Source: Candidatus Methanoperedens sp. BLZ2 (GTDB lineage Archaea; Halobacteriota; Methanosarcinia; Methanosarcinales; Methanoperedenaceae). From it: a stretch of DNA of 37,176 nucleotides. Shown in pieces: positions 7,968 to 17,150 of this stretch. The stretch covers positions 1 through 37,176 of the forward strand of contig NZ_NTMG01000038.1 of the NCBI RefSeq assembly GCF_002487355.1. Reading direction: 5' to 3'. The first letter of the stretch is position 1; each line of letters opens with the position of its first letter. The position numbers and the translations under genes are program-made. Under the pieces are notes generated by a model. That model searched no databases. It had not been told where the DNA came from and saw only the letters and a list, made by a program, of their open reading frames with translations.

Positions 7968-8030
7968 CCCATTACGGTATTATTGGGTATAATAGGGTAA
8001 TGAATCACTAAATACTTTGCGGTATTATGG
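7968..8030. promoter_or_regulatory. Divergent promoter/operator region for the RHH gene and mini-gene
   Basis: CGGTATTAT occurs twice in direct orientation (7975-7983 and 8020-8028). TATTAT (7978-7983) and ATAATA (7989-7994) form an inverted repeat with a 5-base spacer, and CATTAC (7970-7975)/GTAATG (7997-8002) form another. A TATA-like CTAAATACTT (8008-8017) lies about 25-35 bases before the RHH start. Repeats of this size in front of a ribbon-helix-helix gene are typical autoregulatory operators; that role is inferred. Confidence 0.4.
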
Positions 8031-8042
8031 ATAACGTATAAT

Positions 8043-8276
8043 ATGGCTAAAATCAAAACGAGTATTGCTCTTGATGAGGATTTATTAAAATGGATGGATA
8101 CACAGATTGAAAAAAGGCGATTTGCAAATAGAACTCATGCTATCGAATTTGCCCTCCAGCAATTAATTGAGAATGAAAAGCCCCTTGCACGAACGGTTTA
8201 TGTTAAGCCATCCCAGGACTCAAGCCTGGCGGTGGCTGAAAGCCATGGTAAAGTATATCAAAGAAAAAATGAGTGA
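8043..8276 (+). CDS. Ribbon-helix-helix (CopG/Arc-type) DNA-binding protein
   Basis: This 77-residue protein has the full RHH fold: a basic beta-strand KIKTSIALDEDLLKWMDTQI, a first helix, the turn KRRFANRTHAIEFAL and a second helix QQLIEN. Such proteins bind DNA as dimers through the paired strands, and many are antitoxins or autoregulators. The tail of about 30 residues (LARTVYVKPSQDSSLAVAES) is extended and could bind a partner, as in antitoxins. No toxin gene follows; a degraded minus-strand ORF occupies the space before herA. The start lies directly behind the TATA region, so the transcript is probably leaderless. Confidence 0.8.
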   Translation: MAKIKTSIALDEDLLKWMDTQIEKRRFANRTHAIEFALQQLIENEKPLARTVYVKPSQDSSLAVAESHGKVYQRKNE

Positions 8277-8310
8277 ACCGTTATGTTGAGAAATGTTTTT
8301 ATCGGGGTTC

Positions 8311-8468
8311 TTATTTTTTGTAATTTCCTTCTCCAGATGCCTGAAAGCATCCAGCAAGAACTCTCAAAGATTCATTCAAAAAAATCTCACCTGATATTAT
8401 TGCATCATTATTCGTGCCAGTTTACTATCCAGGTTTAAATAAATGTCTATATCGAAAGCCTCATACAT
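8311..8468 (-). pseudogene. Frameshifted small ORF in the herA upstream region
   Basis: On the minus strand ATG 8468 starts MYEAFDIDIYLNLDSKLARI and then runs into a stop. One frame over, the sequence continues as NDAIISGEIFLNESLRVLAG and CFQASGEGNYKK to TAA (8311-8313). The two halves join smoothly if one base is added near 8405, giving a protein of about 55 residues with ordinary composition. I read it as a recently broken small gene. A 50-codon ORF on the plus strand (8283-8435) covers the same bases and looks less protein-like. No family is recognised. Confidence 0.3.
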
Positions 8469-8491
8469 AATTGAATTAATTTTGATACACA

Positions 8492-10318
8492 ATGGCGAAG
8501 GACTCAATAGGCGTAATATTCGGAAAGACAAGTTCAACAAGCTTCAGGTTTGCTGTTTCTGACAGCCTGGCAACAAGGAGAGCTGACTATATCAAGGTCT
8601 GGCATGAATCGGATGGCTGGGCGCTTGCACAGGTGTCAACGATCACAAGTTCAAGCGAAGATTTCTCAGTAGAAGAAGCTGTGGACGCTGCTGAGGGCAC
8701 ATCAAAAATAGGCGATATGGATGAACATATTATCGCTGATGCTACAGTAATAGGTGTGCGGGATAAGGACGGTGTGCTTCGCGTCCCAAAATCACCTTTC
8801 AGTCCGGGTGATAAAATCTTCAAGGCAGATGATGTCCTGATAAAACAGACGCTTGGTCTTATGCGCGGGGATGTTTATATCGGGCTTCTTGACGGGCAAA
8901 GTGTCCGGGTAAATCTTGATGCAAATAACCTTGTGCAGAAACATTGCAGCATCCTTGCAAAAACAGGGGCAGGTAAATCCTATACAGGAGGCGTAATTCT
9001 TGAAGAGCTTCTCGATAAGGGCGTTCCACTTCTGATCATCGACCCTCACGGGGAATATGCAACACTTAAACTTCCGAATGATGATAAACCTTCATCTTTT
9101 GAACGGTACGGGATAACGCCAAAAGGGTATGCGTCGCAGGTAACCGTTTATACTCCGGCGAATAATGTACTGAATCCTTCTGCGGATTCTCTTTTCAGGT
9201 TAAACGGCATTAATCTCAGTATAAAGGAATTATCGCAGTTTTTCTCTGATGAACGGTCCCAGAACGAGACCGGAATTTTGTTCGAGGCGGTCTCAAAACT
9301 AAAAGTTGAAAAACAGAATTATACTATTGATGATATAATATTTGAAGTAGGACAGAATAAGAGCAAAGCCAAATGGAATGTGATCAATAAGCTTGAAACG
9401 CTTCGGGAAACCGGGATTCTTGCAGATAAGGCAACTACCATCAACGAGCTTGTGCAGGATGGACGGGCTTCGATAATCGATATGAAAGGCGTTAATCCGG
9501 ACCTCCAGGCTATGATCGTGGCGAAATTATGTGCTGATATTTTCGATGCAAGAAAACTCAATACCGTTCCCCCGTGCATGCTTGTAATTGAAGAAGCGCA
9601 TAATTTCTGTCCTGAAAAAGGATTTGAAAGAACTGTCAGCACAGATATTCTTCGAACGATCGCTTCCGAAGGGCGAAAATTCGGGCTTGGGCTCATGGTT
9701 GTTTCGCAGCGTCCTGCCCGTGTTGACAAGAATATCCTTTCGCAATGCAATACACAGATCATAATGAAAGTGACAAACCCAAATGACTTGAAGGCCATCA
9801 GCAAAGGTCTTGAAGGTATAGGCTCGGATGTTGAAGATGATATCAAAAGCCTTTCACCTGGTGTGGCGATGATCGTAAGCACTTACATCGAGCGCCCCAT
9901 TCTTGTTGATATAAGGACGCGAAAAAGCAAACACGGTGGAGCAAGTGTTCCAGTCGTCAAAGATCCCCTTGATCAAACTCCAGGGACAAGAGTTGTATCG
10001 ACAGGAATTGATGATAAATCGAGATCGATTATGGACTCAAAAATGTCGGATATTGCAAGACCTGTTAATGACCCTCAGATTATTGGTAATCCAAAGACAA
10101 TTATTGATTCCCAAAAGATGATTGACAATGCAAGGAATATTATCGAATCTCCCAGGGCTATTATTAATAAGGCTAAAACAATTATCGAAACAAAAATAGA
10201 AACAAAAAAGACCGAACAGCCCCAGCAACATGAAGAGATCAAAGAGCAAATAGAGCGAAAGAAGGGAAAACGCGAAACAAGTATTTATCGCAAAATGTTC
10301 GGATCGAGGAAGAAATGA
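8492..10318 (+). CDS. herA: HerA-like hexameric ATPase/DNA translocase
   Basis: This 608-residue ATPase of the HerA/FtsK superfamily has an N-terminal HAS-type beta-barrel (residues about 1-130, beginning [16 protein letters not shown]). Walker A is AKTGAGKS (156-163), followed by [13 protein letters not shown], Walker [13 protein letters not shown] (about 363) and the sensor/arginine region [19 protein letters not shown]. HerA with NurA resects DNA ends during archaeal recombination repair, while related VirB4/HerA ATPases also occur in defence systems. The last 100 residues are unusual: short units such as [20 protein letters not shown] and [14 protein letters not shown] repeat before a basic tail. 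No nurA, mre11 or rad50 is next to it. TTTAAATA (8435-8442) is a possible TATA box. The stop overlaps the thiC-like start by 4 bases (ATGA). Confidence 0.85.
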   Translation: MAKDSIGVIFGKTSSTSFRFAVSDSLATRRADYIKVWHESDGWALAQVSTITSSSEDFSVEEAVDAAEGTSKIGDMDEHIIADATVIGVRDKDGVLRVPKSPFSPGDKIFKADDVLIKQTLGLMRGDVYIGLLDGQSVRVNLDANNLVQKHCSILAKTGAGKSYTGGVILEELLDKGVPLLIIDPHGEYATLKLPNDDKPSSFERYGITPKGYASQVTVYTPANNVLNPSADSLFRLNGINLSIKELSQFFSDERSQNETGILFEAVSKLKVEKQNYTIDDIIFEVGQNKSKAKWNVINKLETLRETGILADKATTINELVQDGRASIIDMKGVNPDLQAMIVAKLCADIFDARKLNTVPPCMLVIEEAHNFCPEKGFERTVSTDILRTIASEGRKFGLGLMVVSQRPARVDKNILSQCNTQIIMKVTNPNDLKAISKGLEGIGSDVEDDIKSLSPGVAMIVSTYIERPILVDIRTRKSKHGGASVPVVKDPLDQTPGTRVVSTGIDDKSRSIMDSKMSDIARPVNDPQIIGNPKTIIDSQKMIDNARNIIESPRAIINKAKTIIETKIETKKTEQPQQHEEIKEQIERKKGKRETSIYRKMFGSRKK

Positions 10319-11580
10319 CAACTTTAATGGAAATGGCACACTCCGGGATAGTAACAAAAGAGATAAAAAGCGTAGCGGCAAAAGAAGGGGTTGATGCCGG
10401 GACTGTAAGAAAACTTCTTGCTCAGGGGTTAATTGTCATCCCCCGGAATTTGAAGAGCAGATCAGAGGCGATTGGCATAGGTAAAATGATGCGGACAAAG
10501 ATTAACGCCAATGTGGGTACATCCAGGGATAATGTTGATATTGAAGTTGAAGTTGAAAAGGCTTTGACAGCAGAAAAATACGGTGCAGATACCATAATGG
10601 ACTTATCCACTGGAGGAGACCTTGACCTTATCCGCAGGCGTATTATGGATTCAGTGAGCGTACCTGTAGGTTCTGTCCCCATATACCAGGCTGCGGGCGA
10701 AAGTATTGAGAATATGACTTCTGATGACATGTTCAATGCAGTAAGGAAACATGCGCAAGATGGAATTGATTTTGTCACGATACATGCAGGCGTAACATTA
10801 TCCTCATTTGAGCGCCTGAAAAACAGCGACAGGATACTTGATGTAGTGAGCCGCGGGGGTGCTTTTACTATATCCTGGATGGAACATAATAACATGGAAA
10901 ACCCTTTTTATTCTGAATATGATTACCTTCTGGAAATTGCCAGGGAATACGAATTGACCATAAGCCTTGGCGATGGCATGCGCCCCGGCTGTATAAACGA
11001 TGCATCGGACAGGGCAAAATTCGAGGAATTCATAATCCTTGGTGAACTTGTAAAAAGATCACGGGCAGCGGGTGTACAGACAATTGTTGAAGGTCCGGGT
11101 CATGTTCCTGTTGATGAGATCGGACTTTCCGTAACTGCAATGAAGCACCTCACAGGAAATGCACCCATTTATCTTCTTGGTCCTCTTGTCACTGATATCG
11201 CGCCTGGATATGACCACATTACAGCCGCCATCGGCGGGACGGTCGCAGGAATGCATGGCGCGGATTTCCTGTGCATGACCACGCCTGCCGAGCATCTGGC
11301 CCTCCCCGGTGTTGAGGATATTAAAGAAGGAACCATCGTCACAAAAATTGCGGCGCATGCTGCCGATCTTACAAAGGATGGGGTCAGGGAACGGGCGCGC
11401 GCCCATGACCGCAAGATGGCGCTTTCGCGGCGCGACCTTGACTGGAACGGGCAGTTCAGGAATGCAATAGACCCGGATAAAGCAAAAGAGATACACGCAA
11501 GAAGCAAGAACGTGGATACATGCAGCATGTGCGGGGAATTGTGCTCGATCAAGATGATGAGGAAAGTGATGAAAAAATAA
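10315..11580 (+). CDS. thiC: ThiC-type radical SAM enzyme (phosphomethylpyrimidine synthase or HBI synthase)
   Basis: This 421-residue short-form ThiC converts aminoimidazole ribotide to a pyrimidine in thiamine synthesis. Visible are the opening [36 protein letters not shown], the barrel motifs [17 protein letters not shown] and [56 protein letters not shown] and the C-terminal cluster site CSMCGELC, which is CX2CX3C rather than the CX2CX4C of long bacterial ThiC. Paralogues BzaA/B/F use the same substrate to make 5-hydroxybenzimidazole for cobamides, and sequence alone does not separate them safely. No other thi or cob gene is nearby. Translation is coupled to herA by a 4-base overlap, an odd pairing. 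Confidence 0.88.
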   Translation: MTTLMEMAHSGIVTKEIKSVAAKEGVDAGTVRKLLAQGLIVIPRNLKSRSEAIGIGKMMRTKINANVGTSRDNVDIEVEVEKALTAEKYGADTIMDLSTGGDLDLIRRRIMDSVSVPVGSVPIYQAAGESIENMTSDDMFNAVRKHAQDGIDFVTIHAGVTLSSFERLKNSDRILDVVSRGGAFTISWMEHNNMENPFYSEYDYLLEIAREYELTISLGDGMRPGCINDASDRAKFEEFIILGELVKRSRAAGVQTIVEGPGHVPVDEIGLSVTAMKHLTGNAPIYLLGPLVTDIAPGYDHITAAIGGTVAGMHGADFLCMTTPAEHLALPGVEDIKEGTIVTKIAAHAADLTKDGVRERARAHDRKMALSRRDLDWNGQFRNAIDPDKAKEIHARSKNVDTCSMCGELCSIKMMRKVMKK

Positions 11581-11914
11581 CTTTTCAAAATTAAGATATC
11601 CTCCTACGGGCGATCGGTCTTGCGATAACAGGCCCTATAGGTGGTGTGTACTATTATACGAGGATAAGTATATCCGAAGAATTTAATAGTAATACCCAGA
11701 AATATATGTGTTTTTTATATGTTAGAAAAACCCTCATAAAATATAAAATAAGTAACCGTAAAACATATTAGTAAGGAAAACTTATGATACATAAGAGTTG
11801 GAGTTTGTGTTGGTTCAGGGGAATTTGTAGTACTTCACGACTCAATTTTCATGATAATTAATTCAATGCCAGCATGACATAGTTACTATAAATCGACAAG
11901 GGAGGAAATGAATT
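11581..11914. other. Intergenic region before the giant cytochrome, with a possible gene remnant
   Basis: On the plus strand a stretch following TAA (11592-11594) reads ILLRAIGLAITGPIGGVYYY and TRISISEEFNS before decaying into low-complexity sequence up to a TAG near 11770. The hydrophobic GLAITGPIGG run looks like the end of a membrane helix, so this may be a gene tail, but there is no start codon. GGGAGG (11900-11905) is the ribosome site of the cytochrome gene, and ACTATAAAT (about 11884) is TATA-like. Nothing else is recognised. Confidence 0.3.
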
Positions 11915-14900
11915 ATGGGGAATAAGGAAATTTTAATCGGAATAGGAATATTTGTAATACTTCTGGCGCTGGCGGGGCAAGGAAGCGCGCATTTTGCGTA
12001 TTCAGGCACAAATTGCAGTTTTTGCCACTCGCCGTCTCCACCCACATTAAATGCAAATGGTATTTTCTTTGAAGATAATCACAAATTTGATGGCCTGACA
12101 GAACCGATAACATCAGCTGCGAGTTGTACTAACTGCCATACAAATTTAACAACTGCTTTTCTTCCGCTAACGTCTAATGGTTCTTTTTATAACAGTACGC
12201 ACAGGTACAATGATACCACGTTAGCTTCAGCAAGGCTTGCACCACCAGCCTGTTCTAATTGTCATGTGGATGTCAATGCCGGTGATTTCACTTTTATCTC
12301 TGGCGCTCCGGCAACGTATCTGAAATCAACAACATGCGAAAACTGCCACAGGCTCAAGTTCGATAACTGGCGTGGCACAATGCACCGCGTAATGTTGACA
12401 GATAACAGCACTGCCCAGGACATGGGCCTTCCAACTCCACCGAATTTAACCTGGACGAATATGTCCTATGTGATAGTGGGAAAACAGGAAATGAGATACC
12501 TGAACGAATCCGGATATTTGTTCAAGAGATTCTTTGCTGAAAACGGGACATCTATGGATTATGGCCCCAGCCAGTATACATGCGGGCGTTGCCATACTAC
12601 AGGGTATAATGCAAGCAATGGTAATCAGAGCGGCCTTCCGGGTATAGTGGGGACATGGAGTGAGCCTGGCATTGCATGCGAGAGATGCCACGGCCCTGCA
12701 GGCAACGGACATCAGGTAGAAGCTAATGTGTCTGAACAGCTATGCCTGGAGTGCCATAACGGTTCAACGAGGCAGGGGCTATTCCTGTCAAGTGCCCATT
12801 CACCGCCGCTTAAAGCACCTGCAACATGCCTCAGGTGTCATTCTCCGTTCGATTATGCCAGGAATAGAACTGTAACAAGCACTACAGCTATAAATGTAGT
12901 ATGCGCAAATTGCCACAATTCCCATAATACAAGCGATGACAAGTATAGAGAGCTATTCTCGCCCGGAGGTTTCAATCAAACCTCATATGCCGATGTAAAG
13001 GATGCAAAGAACAGCTTATTTAATTCAACTGCCAGCAGGCTTCTTGTTACAGGCGGCCCAACAGGTACTCTGACCTCAGAAAAGGATGTCTATGATACTC
13101 TCAATACTCCAGCACTGATACCGACCGACAGAATTGATGATAGCTACCCCGGACCAATAGAAGTGACAGGTCCGATCTCAGAAGTACTCTGCTCCAATTG
13201 CCATTATGAACATGGATTGTCTCATATAGCTGAAGTGAACCTGACACATGCGAGGTTAAATTATCCAGGATTAGGACTTCAGCCTGCTACATGCACCGAC
13301 TGCCACATGTCAGGTACCCAGAAGAATCACTCCTTTAATGTAAAGGATGAAGTGAACTTCCCATCAAAGACCTGTTCGCGCGGCACAGAATGCCATGTAA
13401 CAAGTGATCAGAATTTGAACCATAGTATATTTTCACTGGTCCCTGAGGTAAATGAATGGAGGCAAAGCTTACACAATGAAAAAGCGAATGGTGGTTTTTA
13501 CATCAACAGCACCGGTGTTCCGAGGGAAAGAGAAAGCTCTTGCAGCAAATGCCACTCACCGTCCAACTGGAACCCCTTAAATGAAAGAGCAATGGTATCT
13601 GCGGATGATTTTAATGGTATTACATGTGCAGTTTGCCATAACATCCACGACATGGGCGACTGGCTTAATAAGACCGGAAAGGCCTATGCATGGTATAATA
13701 GAGACGCGATCCCGGTATATAATGCAACTAATGCCATAACCAGATACAAAGCAAACTATTCCATGATGGCAAACACAACAGAGTTATGTGGCAACTGTCA
13801 TTCGAATGATAATCCCAGAATTTACAGGGCAGGACCCGGCTGGAACAATACAAATGATACAACGCCAATACTACCGCACGGCTGGCCGGCAAAGGATATC
13901 TTTGTTGGCTCATGGAAGCAGACAAACCTGGCATTCGAATGTATTTCTTGCCACATGGCAACAAAGGTAACCGACCCGATGAATTTGACCGAGATGGTGC
14001 TGCCTGACAGCCAGAAGGTGAAAGGTCATTCTTTCAAAGTGAACGTTTCTTTATTGCAGAGCAACACTACCTGCGCAGGGTGCCACACAACCGGGATCCA
14101 ACCTGGTAATTTAAGTACCACAATCGAGAAAATACAGGCAGATACCCATGCAAAGTGGAATGCCACAAACACGACGGTAATGGATGCATTGGGAACAATT
14201 AATGCCTTTACAGGTGAGAAGAACCAGAGCCGTAATATGATCGCTGATGCGTACTGGAAGCTACAGATGGTGTCATCAGAAGGAAGCTGGGGTGTGCATA
14301 ATCCAGTGAAAGTAAACAATATGCTCAATGAATCCTCAACTGAGGCAAATGATGCCGTACAAGCTCTTGGGTTAACAGGGCCAGGAAATCTAAGCATAAC
14401 AAGCTTTTCTCCGACAACGCCAACAGTGATTGAGGTTGTTGGAGGTCCCACCAGAACATTTAACATTACGGTTAACCAGGCCGTGAACGTATCCTGGCAG
14501 ATTAATGAGACGGAAGTAACCAATGAAACAAATGTAACTGCATCGTCATATTCCAATTCCAGCGCAGCCCAGGGCACATGGAATGTGACTGCTGTTGCTC
14601 AGAATGCCAATGGAAGTGCGATGCAAAAATGGACCTGGGTTGTTAATCCGATACCTGTCCCAACTCCAGATTTCATCGCTAACCTCTCAGGCAGTGAGGA
14701 AGTACCACCAGTTGTCACACAGGCCCGGGGCCAGGCCACATTTATCCTCAACAATGACACTGTGCACTTCACTGTGGTCGTATCCAATATAATGAATGCC
14801 ACAGCATCACACATCCATCTTGCACCGGCAGGTCAGAATGGCCCGGTAGTGGCATTACTTTATCCCGGACCAACGAAAACAGACAGCTTCGACGGCGTAC

Positions 14901-16453
14901 TTGCGCAGGGCAATATCACGGCAGAAAATCTGACAGGTCCACTTGAAGGAATGCCTCTTAGCGCTCTGATAGATAATATGACGGCTGGTAATACATATGC
15001 TAATGTGCATACTGTTCAGAACCCCGGAGGCGAGATTCGGGGACAGATAAAAACAGTAGTACCAGTGACCCAGGAATTCAACATCTCAGGATTCAAGATC
15101 GATAACAATGGAACGGGTCTTGCGAACTGGAATATCATCCTGACAAGACCAGATAGCACAGTCATGAACAATATAACAGATGCGAGCGGCATGTACCAGT
15201 TCATGAATTTGTCAAACGGCACATATACTGTCGCAGAACAGATGCAGCCAGGATGGACAAATGTATCTGCGATGCCTGTGCAAGTCACTATAAACGGTGC
15301 AGATGTGATGAATCAGAACATCACTAACAGGCAGGTGCAGCCAGGAGAAACATTCAAGATTTCGGGATTCAAGCTCGATAGCAACGGAACGGGTCTTGCG
15401 AACTGGACCATCATGTTAACAAAACCAGATAGTACAGTCCAGAACAGTGTAACCGATGCCAGCGGCATGTACCAGTTCATGAATTTGCCCGGCGGCACAT
15501 ATACTGTTGCAGAACAGATGCAGCCGGGATGGACAAACGTATCTGCGATGTCTATGCAAGTCACCATCGCAGGTTCGGACATGATGAACCGGAACTTCAC
15601 AAATGCAATGATATCCCAGCAACCAAATGTAACATCCTTCGAGCTAACACCCGGTAAAACTGCTGCACTGAAAGGAAGCACCATAACCATAACAATAAAA
15701 GCTCTAAATGCTAATGTAACAGATACGACCTTTAATGGAATGGCGAATATAACTGTTAATGCAAGCAAGAATGCAAGCGCTGTAATATATCAGCCAAACG
15801 TAACATTCAGCAATGGGATAGCTATCCTGCCAGTGACTTCAAATATGGCTCAGTTCGTAACGGTTACAGCAACAAACGGCAGCATAACAGGCAGCACAGA
15901 GATCGCATTCGCAGATATGGTATTTGACCTGGATCCGGGTTGGAATTTAATATCTGTCCCGAACTTCGCAGATCCGGGCAGTGTTGGCCTGATACTGAAG
16001 AACGTGAAGAACAACGGAGTTGCCGGATACGATCCTGGAAATAAGACCTTCTCCACGCCCGCTGACCTGCAACCCCTGTATGGGTACTGGATCAATGTTA
16101 CTGCACCCAACCAGAGTATTGGATTCATTGCAGATACGAATATCAGATCCGTACCGCCAAGCAGGGACCTCTTTGAAGGCTGGAATCTTATCGGGGTCGT
16201 TGCAAGTAAGCAGGAGCAGAATAGAGAACTGGACGCAGGCCTGCTTTTCCAGCCCCTCCAGGCAGGTGGAAAACCGCTGTATTCATACCTGATATCCTAT
16301 AAGAATCCCCACAGGACTTACACTGTCGGCGATGATCTGACAGCTCGTACACCATTGAATAAGGGACAGGGATACTGGCTCTTTATGAATACATTGACCG
16401 GTACAAACAAGGACAGCCTGGTTTGGGGAGGAAAGCCATGGCTGCCTAATTAA
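11915..16453 (+). CDS. Giant secreted multihaem c-type cytochrome with CHRD, repeat and S-layer-like modules
   Basis: This is a 1512-residue exported protein. A signal peptide (1-25, IGIFVILLALAGQGSA) is followed by sixteen CXXCH haem sites, first C34 and last C720, plus an irregular CSRGTECH (C487-H494) with five residues between the cysteines. Residues about 740-830 form a helical segment with SSEGSWGVHNPVKVNNML, like the C-terminal bundle of NrfA/c552-type cytochromes. Then come a PKD-like domain (about 830-915), a CHRD domain (919-1046, SGSEEVPP, HIHLAPAGQNGPVVALL), two 92-residue SpaA/SdrD-like repeats (from about 1054 and 1146), an Ig-like unit (about 1240-1330) and a C-terminal module with DPGWNLISVP and EGWNLIGV. 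No C-terminal membrane anchor is seen. It is rich in NxS/T sites. The likely role is extracellular electron transfer while embedded in the S-layer. Confidence 0.9.
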   Translation: MGNKEILIGIGIFVILLALAGQGSAHFAYSGTNCSFCHSPSPPTLNANGIFFEDNHKFDGLTEPITSAASCTNCHTNLTTAFLPLTSNGSFYNSTHRYNDTTLASARLAPPACSNCHVDVNAGDFTFISGAPATYLKSTTCENCHRLKFDNWRGTMHRVMLTDNSTAQDMGLPTPPNLTWTNMSYVIVGKQEMRYLNESGYLFKRFFAENGTSMDYGPSQYTCGRCHTTGYNASNGNQSGLPGIVGTWSEPGIACERCHGPAGNGHQVEANVSEQLCLECHNGSTRQGLFLSSAHSPPLKAPATCLRCHSPFDYARNRTVTSTTAINVVCANCHNSHNTSDDKYRELFSPGGFNQTSYADVKDAKNSLFNSTASRLLVTGGPTGTLTSEKDVYDTLNTPALIPTDRIDDSYPGPIEVTGPISEVLCSNCHYEHGLSHIAEVNLTHARLNYPGLGLQPATCTDCHMSGTQKNHSFNVKDEVNFPSKTCSRGTECHVTSDQNLNHSIFSLVPEVNEWRQSLHNEKANGGFYINSTGVPRERESSCSKCHSPSNWNPLNERAMVSADDFNGITCAVCHNIHDMGDWLNKTGKAYAWYNRDAIPVYNATNAITRYKANYSMMANTTELCGNCHSNDNPRIYRAGPGWNNTNDTTPILPHGWPAKDIFVGSWKQTNLAFECISCHMATKVTDPMNLTEMVLPDSQKVKGHSFKVNVSLLQSNTTCAGCHTTGIQPGNLSTTIEKIQADTHAKWNATNTTVMDALGTINAFTGEKNQSRNMIADAYWKLQMVSSEGSWGVHNPVKVNNMLNESSTEANDAVQALGLTGPGNLSITSFSPTTPTVIEVVGGPTRTFNITVNQAVNVSWQINETEVTNETNVTASSYSNSSAAQGTWNVTAVAQNANGSAMQKWTWVVNPIPVPTPDFIANLSGSEEVPPVVTQARGQATFILNNDTVHFTVVVSNIMNATASHIHLAPAGQNGPVVALLYPGPTKTDSFDGVLAQGNITAENLTGPLEGMPLSALIDNMTAGNTYANVHTVQNPGGEIRGQIKTVVPVTQEFNISGFKIDNNGTGLANWNIILTRPDSTVMNNITDASGMYQFMNLSNGTYTVAEQMQPGWTNVSAMPVQVTINGADVMNQNITNRQVQPGETFKISGFKLDSNGTGLANWTIMLTKPDSTVQNSVTDASGMYQFMNLPGGTYTVAEQMQPGWTNVSAMSMQVTIAGSDMMNRNFTNAMISQQPNVTSFELTPGKTAALKGSTITITIKALNANVTDTTFNGMANITVNASKNASAVIYQPNVTFSNGIAILPVTSNMAQFVTVTATNGSITGSTEIAFADMVFDLDPGWNLISVPNFADPGSVGLILKNVKNNGVAGYDPGNKTFSTPADLQPLYGYWINVTAPNQSIGFIADTNIRSVPPSRDLFEGWNLIGVVASKQEQNRELDAGLLFQPLQAGGKPLYSYLISYKNPHRTYTVGDDLTARTPLNKGQGYWLFMNTLTGTNKDSLVWGGKPWLPN
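15074..15604 (+). repeat. Tandem 276-bp coding repeat inside the cytochrome gene
   Basis: Two adjacent units offset by exactly 276 bases (92 codons) encode ISGFK(I/L)D.NGTGLANW domains ending in the EQMQPGWTNVSAM motif. Long stretches are identical at DNA level, for example GGAACGGGTCTTGCGAACTGG and AGCGGCATGTACCAGTTCAT, so the duplication is recent or kept similar by recombination. Each unit resembles a SpaA/SdrD-type prealbumin-like stalk domain. Confidence 0.85.
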
Positions 16454-16461
16454 ATAAATAA

Positions 16462-16498
16462 AGAAAAGGGAATAATATAATCCCTTTTCTAATTTTTT
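16462..16498 (+). terminator. Hairpin terminator of the cytochrome gene
   Basis: AGAAAAGGGA (16462-16471) and TCCCTTTTCT (16481-16490) form a perfect 10-bp stem with a 9-base AT loop, followed by AATTTTTT. It begins 9 bases after the cytochrome stop codon. It could also end transcription of the opposite-strand truncated nmd3 copy, if that is expressed. Confidence 0.85.
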
Positions 16499-16531
16499 GG
16501 TGATACCGAAAATGAAAAAAAATAATCTAAG

Positions 16532-16882
16532 CTAAACCCCAGGCACCACATAAATCCCTTTTGCAGTTTTAACGATATTGACCTCATTCCCCAGCTCCAC
16601 GCTCAGAAATTCCGGCCTTTTGATAGTAACCGACTCATAAGTTTCAGGGTCCATGACCTGTATCGTGCTTTCCTCATCCGCAACCAGTACTGCGGGAATT
16701 GCATCGAGTCTCCTGCTCAATTTCTTTACGACTATCAGATCATTGAAATTTTCCATGAACCTTTTTCCGGTTTCAAGGTCGAAGGCGCTCACATGCTTTC
16801 CACAGTTTTGGATTTTAATAACTTTTTCCCCACTCTTATAATATCCCCCTTCACGAATTCCAAGAGACGAAGAGCGATGCCT
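16532..16882 (-). pseudogene. nmd3: 5'-truncated, frameshifted copy of the nmd3 3' end
   Basis: Residues from QNCGKHVSAFDLETGKRFME to NEVNIVKTAKGIYVVPGV match the end of the intact nmd3 at 17812 almost residue for residue, and by eye the DNA is roughly 85-90% identical over about 345 bases. Homology goes further upstream in another frame (ALRLLEFVKGDIIRVG), so one base is missing near 16830 and the reading frame is broken. Homology stops near 16882. The first two thirds of the gene, including both zinc motifs, are absent, so no functional Nmd3 can be made. Together with the intact gene it forms a direct repeat around the TumE-type module. Confidence 0.85.
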
Positions 16883-17082
16883 CCTGATAATGAGAGCGAT
16901 CTCTATACAACAGATGATGAACATGTTCGTCGTGGGTGGAGGAAGTATGCCTGTATCAGTACAAGTTGCTTTTGCGAGTGGTGTAACAGGTGCATTCTTT
17001 CTGCGATCATCACAGTGCCTGCAATTATTGTTTCGGCAATGCGGAGGAAGGGGAATATGGGTGGCGGGAATGGTTTATAAAA
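16883..17082 (+). pseudogene. Decayed fragment of a membrane protein
   Basis: One plus-strand frame reads MNMFVVGGGSMPVSVQVAFA and SGVTGAFFL from about 16914. A neighbouring frame continues SAIITVPAIIVSAMRRKGNM and GGGNGL to TAA (17078-17080). Joined by a single frameshift near 17000 they give a coherent hydrophobic segment with a positively charged tail, as in the last helix of a membrane protein. Neither frame alone is convincing. The fragment lies between the truncated nmd3 copy and the toxin-antitoxin-like pair. No family is recognised. Confidence 0.35.
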
Positions 17083-17118
17083 TCTCATCATTTAACTTTT
17101 AAACTAATACAAGAGAAA

Positions 17119-17126
17119 ATATATAG
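17119..17126 (+). promoter_or_regulatory. TATA box of the TumE-type module
   Basis: AATATATA (17119-17126) lies about 25-30 bases before the ATG at 17151. There is no GGAGG between it and the start, so the transcript is probably leaderless. Confidence 0.5.
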
Positions 17127-17150
17127 TTCCAAAAACAAATTTAAGTAATT

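Noticed and set aside
8283-8435. 50-codon plus-strand ORF between the RHH gene and herA
   Set aside because: It has no ribosome site or recognisable motif and overlaps a more protein-like minus-strand reading.
16793-17102. Two overlapping plus-strand ORFs of 95 and 70 codons
   Set aside because: Each alone is a mixture of antisense nmd3' and junk; the parts that look real (VVGGGSMPVSVQ and SAIITVPAIIVSAM) join only across a frameshift, so I call a remnant.
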